Below are positions 1 to 8,446 of a stretch of 64,000 nucleotides of DNA, one piece after another (the stretch's first letter is position 1; every line of letters starts with the position of its first letter). Both the position numbers and the translations under genes were made by a program. Under the pieces are notes generated by a model that worked only from the letters and a program-made list of their open reading frames with translations, was not told where the DNA came from and did no database searches. This DNA is from Leisingera methylohalidivorans DSM 14336 (lineage in GTDB: Bacteria > Pseudomonadota > Alphaproteobacteria > Rhodobacterales > Rhodobacteraceae): contig NC_023135.1 of the NCBI RefSeq assembly GCF_000511355.1, positions 2,010,371 through 2,074,370 on the forward strand. Direction: 5' to 3'.

Positions 1-2
1 GG

Positions 3-926
3 GTCAAGGCGGCGGTGGTTGTCATTATCCTGCAAGCGCTGCGGCGGCTGGCGGGCAAGGCCCTGAACCATCCGCTGGACTGGGCGCTGGCGGGGTTCGG
101 CTTTGCCGCGCTGTTCCTGTTCAACCTGCCGTTTCCGCTGGTGGTGCTGGCCGCCGCCTGCATTGGCCTGCTGCGCAAAGACGGCAGCACCGGTGATCCC
201 GCACACAGCGCGCCTGCCCGCAATGGCAGCACCCTGCGCACAATTGCAGTTTGGGGAGGGTTGTGGCTGCTGCCGCTGATTGCCCTGTCGCTGTCCGGAG
301 CAGGTTTTCTGGCGGACATCGGCTGGTTCTTTTCCAAACTGGCCGTGGTGACCTTTGGCGGCGCCTATGCGGTGCTGGCCTATATCAGCCAGACCGTGGT
401 CAGCCAATTCGGCTGGATCACCGCCGGGCAGATGATCGATGCCTTGGGCCTGGCCGAAACAACCCCTGGCCCGCTGATCCTGGTCACCCAGTTTGTCGCC
501 ATGCTGTCCGGATTGACGAAGGGCGGGTCCGGGCTGTTCCTGGCTGCAGGCGCGGTGGCGCTTTGGGCGACCTTCATGCCATGTTTTCTGTGGATCTTTG
601 CCGCGGCGCCTTATGTGGAGCGTATCGCCGCGCATCCCCGGCTTGGCATGGCGCTGAAGGCGGTAACGGCCACGGTGGCGGGTGTCATTCTGAACCTGTC
701 CGTGTGGTTCATGATGCATGTGACCTTTGCCGGAACGCAGGTGATTGAGGCCGGTATTCTGCACATGCCTGTTCCGGTCTGGAGCAGCATAAACAGCACA
801 GCGGTTCTGCTGGTTCTGCTGGCGCCGCTTGCCGCCTGGGCGGTGCGCGGTAATATGCTGCTGCTGCTGGCGGTGATGGCAGCAGCCGGTCTGGCCATTG
901 CGGAATTCCCGTTTGCAATCAGCTGA
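3..926 (+). CDS. chrA: Chromate transporter, C-terminal part (5' end outside window)
   Basis: Inner-membrane protein of the CHR family, which exports chromate by ion-coupled transport. The frame is open to the left edge, so only the last roughly 308 residues are present; the first ATG-like codon at 15 is internal. The visible part has several hydrophobic segments and a typical CHR core (KLAVVTFGGAYAVLAYISQ, then GLAETTPGPLILVTQFV), corresponding to the second CHR domain of a full-length two-domain protein. It ends in a normal stop at 924-926. Substrate specificity is taken from the family; sulfate or other oxyanions cannot be excluded. Confidence 0.85.
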   Translation, partial: VKAAVVVIILQALRRLAGKALNHPLDWALAGFGFAALFLFNLPFPLVVLAAACIGLLRKDGSTGDPAHSAPARNGSTLRTIAVWGGLWLLPLIALSLSGAGFLADIGWFFSKLAVVTFGGAYAVLAYISQTVVSQFGWITAGQMIDALGLAETTPGPLILVTQFVAMLSGLTKGGSGLFLAAGAVALWATFMPCFLWIFAAAPYVERIAAHPRLGMALKAVTATVAGVILNLSVWFMMHVTFAGTQVIEAGILHMPVPVWSSINSTAVLLVLLAPLAAWAVRGNMLLLLAVMAAAGLAIAEFPFAIS

Positions 927-1043
927 CTGCCGATCCCCGCAAAGTGCCGTCAGCCGCAAGAAATTTTCGGTCCGTGAAAAGGCTGCCCTTTTGTTTCCGC
1001 CAGAATCTCCTATGCTGGGAACAAATGAACAAAGGGTGACTGC

Positions 1044-1517
1044 ATGTCCCGTGAAATCGACTATGGCAACCTGATGCACTCTGCCATGCGCGGCCTGATC
1101 CGGACCGTGCTGCAGGATATCTCTGACAACGGCTTGCCCGGTAACCACCACTTTTTCATCACCTTCGATACGGCCCACCCGGATGTGGAACTGGCCGATT
1201 GGCTATCCGATCGGTATCCCGGTGAGATGACCGTGGTCATGCAGCATTGGTTCGACAATCTGACCGTGGATGAGGACGGCTTTGCGGTCACTCTGAACTT
1301 CGGTGACTCCCCGGAACCGCTCTATATCCCCTATGACGCAATCCGCACATTTGTGGACCCGTCGGTGGAATTCGGACTGCGGTTCGAGTCCGCCGATGAA
1401 GAGCCGGAAGGCTACTCCGCGGTGATGGATCCGGCTGAGGAACCGAACGACGCTGAGGAGCATGAGAACGACAAGAAAGACGCGGATGTCGTGTCACTGG
1501 ACAGCTTCCGCAAATAG
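1044..1517 (+). CDS. sspB: SspB-family ClpXP adaptor
   Basis: Adaptor that captures ssrA-tagged or other substrates and delivers them to the ClpXP protease in the cytoplasm. The 157-residue protein has the compact SspB fold region at about residues 1-115, including GNHHFFITFDT and a conserved PLYIPYDAIRTFVDPSVEF segment. An acidic, disordered linker follows, then the C-terminal tail VVSLDSFRK, which is the expected ClpX-docking (XB-type) tail of alphaproteobacterial SspB. It is monocistronic with its own terminator. The start follows an AAAGGGTGA Shine-Dalgarno-like stretch. Confidence 0.9.
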   Translation: MSREIDYGNLMHSAMRGLIRTVLQDISDNGLPGNHHFFITFDTAHPDVELADWLSDRYPGEMTVVMQHWFDNLTVDEDGFAVTLNFGDSPEPLYIPYDAIRTFVDPSVEFGLRFESADEEPEGYSAVMDPAEEPNDAEEHENDKKDADVVSLDSFRK

Positions 1518-1544
1518 GCGGCACTGCCTCTTGACGCAGTAACA

Positions 1545-1567
1545 GGCAGCCCGGCCGGCTGCCGTTT
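1545..1567 (+). terminator. Intrinsic terminator after sspB
   Basis: A perfect 7-bp stem GGCAGCC / GGCTGCC with a CGGCC loop is followed by GTTTTC, 28 nt after the sspB stop. The position suits a factor-independent terminator, though the T-tract is short. Confidence 0.55.
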
Positions 1568-1604
1568 TCATGTCCTGTTTATTCTTGTCCCGCTTGTTCC
1601 TGGC

Positions 1605-2165
1605 CTATTGCCTGGCCAGGAAGGTTTTCAGCCTCCGGCGCGGTTCGCCGTTCAACCGTGAAATGTAAACCAGATCCAGCCCGCCATCGGCCAGGGTCCT
1701 GTCATACTGCTGCATTTCGTAGTCGCCGTTCGGGTGAATAAACAGCGAAAAGACTGTCAGCGTATCGCCGGTCAGGCGCCCCCAGACGAAGGGTTCGCCC
1801 TCCATCGGGTTCAGCGGCACCGCATGACCGAACACATTGCGTGTCATCGCCGCAGAGTAGACACCTTCGCGTCCGCTTTGCTGAAATTCGATTTGATAGG
1901 TCTTGGTCTTTCTGCGGCCGTCATCCTTTTCGGTGGTCGAGGTCCATTCGATGATGAACCCTTTCTTCATCTCATTGATGGAGACGCTCATATCCCGGGG
2001 ATCAGTGTCGCCATCCGCTTTGACGACGTCGACGCTGCCTGCATATTCGCCCGCAAACTGCGCAATACTGGCGGCAATCCCCTGCACGGCCGCGCACAGC
2101 AGCACGCAAACTGCCAAAGCAGGCACAGCCAGGGATTTCAATGACAGAACAGCACACAGACGCAT
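1605..2165 (-). CDS. Secreted hypothetical protein
   Basis: A 186-residue protein with a clear N-terminal signal peptide (hydrophobic run LAVPALAVCVLLCAAVQGIA, cleavage probably near AAS), so it is probably periplasmic. The mature part is soluble and beta-rich, with FAGEYAGSVDVVKADG and a WGRLTGDTLTVFSLFI segment near the end. I do not recognise a family; the body reads like a small lipocalin-like or beta-barrel domain, which is only an impression. The start at 2165 is preferred over the upstream in-frame ATG because a GGAAAGGAAG ribosome site precedes it and the signal peptide begins there. It diverges from fumC. Confidence 0.7.
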   Translation of the reverse strand: MRLCAVLSLKSLAVPALAVCVLLCAAVQGIAASIAQFAGEYAGSVDVVKADGDTDPRDMSVSINEMKKGFIIEWTSTTEKDDGRRKTKTYQIEFQQSGREGVYSAAMTRNVFGHAVPLNPMEGEPFVWGRLTGDTLTVFSLFIHPNGDYEMQQYDRTLADGGLDLVYISRLNGEPRRRLKTFLARQ

Positions 2166-2389
2166 TGGCACGGTCTCTTCCTTTCCGGATAACAAATCAA
2201 CCGTCTCCCGCCCCATCCCGCTCACTGTGACTATAGCATGGATTGAGGCAATGGCGTGGACTGGATTGCCCCAAATCGACACTATACCTCACCTGCCTTT
2301 TGGCTATGCTGCGCGCAACTGGCCAATTGCGCCGCGGCACCGCGCAGGCTACACGGCATACAATCGCATACTCAACGGAGAGAAGACGG

Positions 2390-3784
2390 ATGTCCGAAAC
2401 CCGCACCGAAACCGACAGCTTTGGCCCGCTTGAGGTCCCCGCAGACAAGTATTGGGGTGCCCAGACCCAGCGTTCAATCATGAACTTTCCGATCGGCTGG
2501 GAAAAGCAGCCTGTCGCCATTGTGCGCGCGCTGGGGGTGATCAAGCAGGCCTGCGCCATGGCCAACAAGGAGTCGGGCAAGCTGGATGCAAGGATCGGTG
2601 ATGCCGTGATCCAGGCCGCCAGCGAAGTGGTTGCCGGCAAGTTCGACGACAACTTCCCGCTGGTGGTCTGGCAGACCGGGTCCGGCACCCAGTCCAACAT
2701 GAACTCCAACGAGGTGATCGCCAACCGCGCGATCGAGATCCTGGGCGGCGTCATCGGTTCCAAGGACCCGGTGCACCCGAACGATCACTGCAACATGGGC
2801 CAGTCCTCGAACGACACATTCCCCACCGCCATGCATATCGCCACTGCGATGAGCGTGCGCGACGTGCTGGTGCCCGGCCTGACCAAACTGGCCGAGGGGC
2901 TGGAGGCCAAAGCCGAGGCGTTCAAGGACATCATCAAAATCGGCCGCACCCATACCCAGGACGCCACCCCGCTGACACTGGGCCAGGAATTTGGCGGTTA
3001 TGCGCATCAGATCCGTCAGGGTCTGGCGCGGGTCGAAGCGGCGATGCCCGGCATCTATGAACTGGCGCAGGGCGGTACCGCGGTTGGCACCGGGCTGAAC
3101 ACCCAGAAAGGCTGGGGCGAGAAAGTTGCCGCCAACATGGCAGAGATTACCGGCCTGCCCTTTGTCACCGCCCCCAACAAGTTCGAAGCACTGGCCGCCC
3201 ATGACGCCATGGTGTTCCTGTCCGGAGCGCTCGCAACCATCGCGGGCAGCTGCTACAAGATCGCCAATGACATCCGCTTCCTCGGCTCCGGCCCGCGCTC
3301 CGGCCTGGGCGAGCTGATCCTGCCGGAGAACGAACCTGGCTCCTCGATCATGCCGGGCAAGGTGAACCCGACCCAGGCTGAGGCGCTGACCCAGGTGGCA
3401 GCGCATGTGATGGGCAATGACGCGGCGATCAAGTTTGCAGGCTCGCAGGGCCACTTCGAGCTGAACGTCTACAACCCGATGATGTCCTACAACCTGCTGC
3501 AGTCGATCCAGCTGCTGGGCGATGCGGCGGACAGCTTTACCGAGCGGATGCTGAACGGGATTCAGGCCAATGAGCCGCGCATCGACAAGCTGATGAAGGA
3601 GTCGCTGATGCTGGTGACGGCTTTGGCGCCGACCATCGGTTACGACAACGCCACCAAGGTCGCCAAGACCGCACACAAGAACGGCACCACGCTGAAGGAA
3701 GAAGCGATTGCGCTCGGGTTTGTGGATGCAGCCACCTTTGACGCGGTTGTGCGGCCGGAGCAGATGATCGGGCCCAAGGACTGA
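2390..3784 (+). CDS. fumC: Class II fumarate hydratase
   Basis: Converts fumarate to L-malate in the TCA cycle as an iron-independent homotetramer. The 464-residue length matches the family. The fumarase/aspartase signature [13 protein letters not shown] is present at about residues 318-330, with [13 protein letters not shown] and [16 protein letters not shown] forming the other active-site regions. The start at 2390 follows GGAGAGAAG; an in-frame extension to 2243 is unlikely because its residues do not resemble fumarase. The stop overlaps the start of the next gene (TGATG), so the downstream pair is probably translationally coupled. Confidence 0.97.
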   Translation: MSETRTETDSFGPLEVPADKYWGAQTQRSIMNFPIGWEKQPVAIVRALGVIKQACAMANKESGKLDARIGDAVIQAASEVVAGKFDDNFPLVVWQTGSGTQSNMNSNEVIANRAIEILGGVIGSKDPVHPNDHCNMGQSSNDTFPTAMHIATAMSVRDVLVPGLTKLAEGLEAKAEAFKDIIKIGRTHTQDATPLTLGQEFGGYAHQIRQGLARVEAAMPGIYELAQGGTAVGTGLNTQKGWGEKVAANMAEITGLPFVTAPNKFEALAAHDAMVFLSGALATIAGSCYKIANDIRFLGSGPRSGLGELILPENEPGSSIMPGKVNPTQAEALTQVAAHVMGNDAAIKFAGSQGHFELNVYNPMMSYNLLQSIQLLGDAADSFTERMLNGIQANEPRIDKLMKESLMLVTALAPTIGYDNATKVAKTAHKNGTTLKEEAIALGFVDAATFDAVVRPEQMIGPKD

Positions 3785-3960
3785 TGGGTAAGCCGGTCAA
3801 TCTGAACCGGTACCGGAAAGAAAAGGCGCGGGCCGGAGAAAAGGCCCGCGCTGACCAGAACGCTGCTGCCTTCGGACGGAGCAAGGCGGAAAAAGATCTG
3901 GACAAGGCACGCAATGCCCAAGAGATCAAACGCCTGGACGAGCACAAGCGCGACGAATGA
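3784..3960 (+). CDS. DUF4169-type small basic protein
   Basis: A 58-residue, highly charged protein (begins [20 protein letters not shown]) rich in Lys, Arg, Asp and Ala, with no hydrophobic core. It resembles the DUF4169 family of small alphaproteobacterial proteins of unknown function. Its ATG shares the A of the fumC stop codon, and its own stop overlaps the ATG of the next gene in an ATGA junction, so all three genes appear translationally coupled. It is probably cytoplasmic and mostly helical. Confidence 0.75.
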   Translation: MGKPVNLNRYRKEKARAGEKARADQNAAAFGRSKAEKDLDKARNAQEIKRLDEHKRDE

Positions 3961-4175
3961 ATTCCCGCCCCAAGAAGCATTCCCTGACCTTACGCGGGCA
4001 CCGCACCTCGGTGTCGCTGGAGGATGAATTCTGGGATGCTTTCCGCGAGATCGCCTCGGAAGACCAACGAGCAATCAACGACTTGGCGGCGGAGATTGAT
4101 GAAATCCGAGGCGAGGACTGCGGGCTGGCATCCGCAATCCGCCTGTTTGTGCTGCGGCGGCTAAGGGCGCGTTAA
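3957..4175 (+). CDS. Ribbon-helix-helix domain protein
   Basis: A 72-residue protein whose body (HRTSVSLEDEFWDAFREIA, then a helix ending SAIRLFVLRRLRAR) fits the ribbon-helix-helix fold of the RHH_4 type: a short strand followed by two helices. Such proteins usually bind DNA as dimers, but many family members have no known operator. ATGA overlap with the preceding 58-residue gene suggests co-expression with fumC. The partner gene does not look like a toxin, so a classical toxin-antitoxin pair is not supported. Confidence 0.8.
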   Translation: MNSRPKKHSLTLRGHRTSVSLEDEFWDAFREIASEDQRAINDLAAEIDEIRGEDCGLASAIRLFVLRRLRAR

Positions 4176-4447
4176 CCACGCACTGGCAAGCTGAAGGAAT
4201 GTCTGTCCCGGTTCAGCTTTCACCCGGCGCTTGAATCCAGCAGATCTTTCAGTCGCAAGCGGCCGCACAGGGCAGTGTGGTCCGGCGTAAGAAGCGCGAC
4301 ATAGAACGTCTGTTAGGCTGTGAGCAGGTCCAGCTAGAATTACACCGGCGCGGCTTCCATGCAGTAGAAGCCGCAGGCCAGGTTGTGATTTCCTGCAACC
4401 GGGAACCGGTACACATGATTTCCTGAAGAAAATTGAAATTTTTTTGG

Positions 4448-5803
4448 TTACCGTTCCGTCAGATGGATACAGATACCGTTCTTTGACCGCACTGTCAGAT
4501 GCGCCACCGGCACCGGAACCCTGCCCGCTACTGGTGTGATTCGGAACTGACGCAGGATCATCGACAGGATCAGCGGCCCTTCTACCATGGCAAACCCTGC
4601 CCCGGTGCAAACCCTTGCCCCGGCTGAAAACGGAATATAAGCCTCGCGCTGGCATTGCCTGCCGTTCTCCGTCCCCCAGCGCGCCGGATCGAACCTGTCC
4701 GGGTTCTCCCACAGCCGCTCATGCCGGTGCAAATGCCAGGGGCTCAGCACCATTTGCGCCCCCTTGGGCACATTGCGGTTGCGGAATTGTTCCGGGCATG
4801 CTGCCTGGCGCACCATCATCGGCACCGGAGGGTAGAGCCGCAGCGTTTCGCGAAAAACATCCCGGCTGATTTTCAGCTTCGAAACCGCGGCAAAGCTTTC
4901 ATCTTCCAGCGCCTCGGCTTCAACTGCCACCTTCTCCTGCCATTCGGGATAAAGCGCCATCAAATACAGCGCCCAGGCCAGTGCCGAGGCGCTGGTTTCA
5001 TGCCCCGCCAGAAAGAAGATGGCCACTTGATCCACCATCTCGGCAGAATCGAAGGTGCTGCCGGTTTCCGGGTCGCGGGTGGTCATGATCTTGGTCGCCA
5101 GGTCATCCGGCGCCGTGCCCGCGCGGATTGCATTCATACGTTCGCAGGTCAGCTGTGCAATCAGCCCCCGGATCATTTCAGCGTTCCGGCGGGTGCCGCG
5201 GCGGAAAAACCGCGGCATCCAGCGCGGCAATGGCACAAAGGCCGCCAGGTTCAACAGCGGCTGGCTGCGCTGGTAGTCCCGGAAGCGGCTGAAAACCTGC
5301 ACTGCCACCTCATGCTCGATCGGGATCGAAAACAGCGTGCGGAAAATCACATCCGCCGCCGCATGGGACGTCTCCTCCTCGATCTCGACAGGTCCCTGCC
5401 GCCCTTTCAGCCGGGCCACTGCCGCATCCGCCGCCGCGCGCATCGCCGGAAACGTGTCCTTCAGCCGCCCGCCTTCAAAGGCCGGGTCGATGATCCGCCG
5501 CTGCCGCTTCCAGGCCTCGCCATTGGTCAGGAACACGGAATTGCCCAGCAGGGGCTTCAGCCCCTCCGCGATGCGGTCCGACTTGGGAAAATCATCCGGG
5601 CGCTCCTTCAGCAGGGTTTTCACCAGATCCGGCTGGTTGACCAGGAAAGAGCGGAAAAACGGTGTGCGGAACTCAGCCATCCAGGCACGGTACAGCCGCG
5701 CAGGCTGGGCCGAGAGTATGTCCTGACGGAACAGCTTCAAATAGCGCCAAAATGATACGCGGTCCGGACGCGCGGGCGGTTTCGGCGGCAGAATTTCTGT
5801 CAT
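4448..5803 (-). CDS. Cytochrome P450 (membrane-free, class not assigned)
   Basis: Haem-thiolate monooxygenase of 451 residues. Diagnostic motifs are the oxygen-activation helix AGHETSASAL, the ExxR motif ETLRLYPP, and the haem loop FSAGARVCTG with Cys399 as the predicted iron ligand. The N-terminus has no transmembrane anchor. The early WKRQRRIIDPAF segment is typical of P450s in the CYP4/CYP102-like clan, whose members often oxidise fatty acids, but the substrate is not established. Its ATG overlaps the stop of the upstream hydrolase gene (ATGA), so both are made from one transcript. No ferredoxin or reductase gene lies nearby. Confidence 0.93.
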   Translation of the reverse strand: MTEILPPKPPARPDRVSFWRYLKLFRQDILSAQPARLYRAWMAEFRTPFFRSFLVNQPDLVKTLLKERPDDFPKSDRIAEGLKPLLGNSVFLTNGEAWKRQRRIIDPAFEGGRLKDTFPAMRAAADAAVARLKGRQGPVEIEEETSHAAADVIFRTLFSIPIEHEVAVQVFSRFRDYQRSQPLLNLAAFVPLPRWMPRFFRRGTRRNAEMIRGLIAQLTCERMNAIRAGTAPDDLATKIMTTRDPETGSTFDSAEMVDQVAIFFLAGHETSASALAWALYLMALYPEWQEKVAVEAEALEDESFAAVSKLKISRDVFRETLRLYPPVPMMVRQAACPEQFRNRNVPKGAQMVLSPWHLHRHERLWENPDRFDPARWGTENGRQCQREAYIPFSAGARVCTGAGFAMVEGPLILSMILRQFRITPVAGRVPVPVAHLTVRSKNGICIHLTER

Positions 5804-7050
5804 TCAGCGGCCACCGAGGTGAATTTCGAAACTGCCGTGTCGATACGGGACTGCGACGGTTTGCGGTCCTTATAACGCGCGGCAAGCGTCAGCGGGCCGG
5901 CGGTGATGCGGAAGTAGTCATAGTCGCCTGGCTGGTCGAAAGCGCAGAGATACTGGAAGTGCAGCCGGAAAAACCGCCAACGCAGCTGTTGCCAGCGTTC
6001 CGGGCTGAGGGTCTGGGTGAAGGCGGCGGAAAATACCAGCGGCCAGCGCTTGCCCGCTGCCGCGACACCGCTGACCGACACCGGGTCGCACAGCGCAAAG
6101 GCGCAGCCGTCACCGGGCGCAGTGACATCGACCCAGGCAAGCTCGTGCCGCTGGGACAGATACTGCAGATCAGCCCGCAAACGCTCCGCCCGCGGCAGAA
6201 ATGACACCATCGGCACGACCTGCCCCAAGGTCAGAAACCCCAGTGCCGGGCTGTTAGCGGGCAGTCCCGCTCGGATCAGGTCCGCCAGTACGGACACGCC
6301 GACATGCGCGCCAGAGGAATGGCCCGCCACCAGCACCTCGTCCAGGTCCGGATCTTGCAAAGCGGTCGAAATCAGCGCCCGGAACTCGCCCATCCGGACA
6401 TCCATTTCCGGTGCGATAGCACCGCGGGAGGCCGCGGAATGGGCATAATCGTGCATCAGGTAATAGGCAAAAAACTTTCCGTCCCGTTTCTTGAACCAGC
6501 GCAACAGCGCGTAGCCGGCACCAAAGCCCAAGGCCCAGCCAATGGCCGGCGCCACCGGACCGGAAAGGCCGGCAAGTGCGGCCGCCGCCCCCAAGACATA
6601 CGCAACACCCCAGGCCAGCAACAGCGCCAGAACCGCCTGCAGCAGCAGCATCCCAACCGGGTAAAGCGCGGCAATCACCGGCCCCTTGCGCAGCCGCATC
6701 AGCCGCAGCAATGCGCCGGTGGAGATGTAGATCCAGGCGGTGCGCAGCAGTTGCCAGTAGGTTGCGGGGATCGTGGCCTCCATGCTGCCGCGCACGATGT
6801 CGGACCAGATCAGAACCTCGATATCGGCTTCGGTCTGCACACCGTCCATCCTGGACACCACGTGCCAGCCGAAGGGGCCTTTGGTCTGCTTGGGCGACAG
6901 GGTCAGGCTGTAGCCGGAAATCTCCGCCTGCGCTGTGCCTTCCTTGCGGTACAGCTCGCGGTAACGGCGCGGATGAATCGGATCATAGCCGGGTATGTAG
7001 AATACCCGCCGCTTGCGCACCCGCTGTTGACCGTGCTCCTGCTGTGTCAC
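5800..7050 (-). CDS. Membrane-associated alpha/beta-hydrolase-like protein
   Basis: A 416-residue protein. An N-terminal segment starts VRKRRVFYIPGYDP, resembling the first strand and oxyanion loop of an alpha/beta hydrolase. Two or so hydrophobic segments lie at about residues 124-180, and the nucleophile elbow VAGHSSGAH puts Ser245 in a GxSxG context. Candidate acid and His residues follow in the C-terminal third. A GTG start at 7050 is chosen because the frame upstream runs into ccdA and looks non-coding; the next ATG lies too far inside. It is translationally coupled to the P450 gene. The substrate is unknown; a lipid or ester is a guess from the context. Confidence 0.7.
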   Translation of the reverse strand: MTQQEHGQQRVRKRRVFYIPGYDPIHPRRYRELYRKEGTAQAEISGYSLTLSPKQTKGPFGWHVVSRMDGVQTEADIEVLIWSDIVRGSMEATIPATYWQLLRTAWIYISTGALLRLMRLRKGPVIAALYPVGMLLLQAVLALLLAWGVAYVLGAAAALAGLSGPVAPAIGWALGFGAGYALLRWFKKRDGKFFAYYLMHDYAHSAASRGAIAPEMDVRMGEFRALISTALQDPDLDEVLVAGHSSGAHVGVSVLADLIRAGLPANSPALGFLTLGQVVPMVSFLPRAERLRADLQYLSQRHELAWVDVTAPGDGCAFALCDPVSVSGVAAAGKRWPLVFSAAFTQTLSPERWQQLRWRFFRLHFQYLCAFDQPGDYDYFRITAGPLTLAARYKDRKPSQSRIDTAVSKFTSVAAE

Positions 7051-7160
7051 GCCCTGGCCTGCATCATTGTTCAGCCGCCAGACTAGCAGTGCATTCCGGC
7101 AAGAGTAAGGCCAGGAATGACAAAGAAAAAGGGGCCCGAAGGCCCCTGATGCTTCCGCTC

Positions 7161-7913
7161 TCAGCCCAGCGTTGCCAGTGCCGGGAATGTTTCCAGCAGC
7201 CACCATGAGAAAGTGGTGAACAGCCCGGTGACCAGCATTATGCCGACAACCAGCAGCAGCCCGCCCATCACCTTTTCAATCATCCCCATGTGCCGCTTCA
7301 TCTTATTCATCAGCGTCATCGAGCGGTTGAGGAACATCGCCGCCAGCAGGAAGGGAATACCCAGACCTGCGGCATAAACGCCGAGCAGGATTGTGCCGCG
7401 GCTGACGGAAGCCTCAGAAGCGGCCAGCGACAGGATCGCGCCCAGCTGCGGCCCGATGCAGGGCGTCCAGCCAAAGGCAAATGCCAGCCCCAGGACATAC
7501 GCGCCCAACGCGGAACCTCCGGATTCGCCCGCTTCCATCCGCGCCTCGCGGTCCAGCAGCGGAATGCGGAAAACAGACAGGAAGTGCAGGCCGAATATGA
7601 TCACGACCACGCCTGAGACTTGCGCGAAAAGCTCCTGATTTTTCAGCACAAATGCGCCAAACGCCGAGGCGGTGAACCCGAGCAGCAGAAACACCGTGGA
7701 CAGCCCCATGACAAAGAACAGCGCAGCAATGACCGCCTTGCGCCGGGCTGCTGAAGTGCCTTGCATTTCGCCGATGGTGACGCCGCTCATATAGGCCAGG
7801 TACGGCGGCACGATCGGCAGAACGCAGGGCGACAGAAAACTGATCACGCCGCCTAGCAGCGCTACCAGCATGGCAGGGAGCAGCCCTGCGTCAATGATCT
7901 CGATTCCAAACAT
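7161..7913 (-). CDS. ccdA: Cytochrome c biogenesis protein CcdA
   Basis: Six-helix inner-membrane thiol-disulfide transporter of 250 residues that carries reducing equivalents from cytoplasmic thioredoxin to the periplasm for cytochrome c maturation. Both conserved cysteine motifs are visible: FLSPCVLPIVPPYLAYMSG in the first helix and FGWTPCIGPQLGAIL in the fourth. The start at 7913 is chosen over an upstream ATG because the preceding residues are atypical and the family begins just before the first helix. It diverges from the TusA-like gene. Confidence 0.95.
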   Translation of the reverse strand: MFGIEIIDAGLLPAMLVALLGGVISFLSPCVLPIVPPYLAYMSGVTIGEMQGTSAARRKAVIAALFFVMGLSTVFLLLGFTASAFGAFVLKNQELFAQVSGVVVIIFGLHFLSVFRIPLLDREARMEAGESGGSALGAYVLGLAFAFGWTPCIGPQLGAILSLAASEASVSRGTILLGVYAAGLGIPFLLAAMFLNRSMTLMNKMKRHMGMIEKVMGGLLLVVGIMLVTGLFTTFSWWLLETFPALATLG

Positions 7914-8007
7914 GTCCCAACACTTATGCCAGCAATTGACCAACGTCACGGGGCGGGCTGGTCACATCCTTGTGGACAGGATGAAACATCCCGCTTATCT
8001 CCAGACC

Positions 8008-8241
8008 ATGACCGAGATCAAAGAGACATTGGACGCCATCGGGCTGCTGTGCCCCCTGCCCGTCCTGAAGGCCCGCAAGCGGCTTAAATCGCTGCAGCCC
8101 GGCCATGTGCTGCAACTGCTGGCGGATGATCCGGCAGCGGTGATTGACGTACCGCATTTCTGCAATGAAGCGGGCCATGAGTTTGTCGGCCACAGCGAAG
8201 GCGCGGGCCACCAGATCTATTTGATCCGCAAAGGCGGCTAG
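8008..8241 (+). CDS. TusA-family sulfurtransferase
   Basis: Small (77 residue) cytoplasmic sulfur-carrier protein. The invariant CPxP signature is present (GLLCPLPVLKARKRL), with Cys15 as the persulfide-bearing residue, followed by LLADDPAAVIDVPHFC, typical of TusA/SirA/YedF proteins. Two ATGs are possible, at 7981 and 8008. The latter gives the usual family N-terminus; the former would add nine residues. Neither has a strong ribosome site. The role (tRNA thiolation, molybdenum cofactor or general sulfur relay) cannot be told from sequence. It diverges from ccdA. Confidence 0.88.
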   Translation: MTEIKETLDAIGLLCPLPVLKARKRLKSLQPGHVLQLLADDPAAVIDVPHFCNEAGHEFVGHSEGAGHQIYLIRKGG

Positions 8242-8392
8242 GACCGTAAACTTTCAGGCCCCCAGGCTTGAATGCGGCGGTATTCGACCCGAAATCCAGC
8301 CCGGAAAACACGTGAGAGCAGGATCGTTTACTGCGCTGGTAAACGTTTCCCTGCAGTGCCAGCGGTGGCATAGCAATCGGTTTCATGTCCCC

Positions 8393-8422
8393 AAAAAGAA
8401 AGGCAGGCGCTTTGGCCTGCCT
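8393..8422 (-). terminator. Intrinsic terminator of rne
   Basis: On the minus strand an 8-bp stem AGGCAGGC / GCCTGCCT with a short loop is followed by TTCTTTTT. It lies about 25 nt past the rne stop. Confidence 0.75.
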
Positions 8423-8446
8423 CTCCCTCTAGATTCTACTTCGCAA

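Noticed and set aside
2474..3676. 400-codon minus-strand frame opposite fumC
   Set aside because: Shadow of fumC; no motif and no ribosome site.
3784..4175. Toxin-antitoxin pair (RHH protein plus small partner)
   Set aside because: The partner is a basic, disordered protein encoded before the RHH gene and does not resemble RelE, ParE, or PIN toxins; both are tied to fumC.
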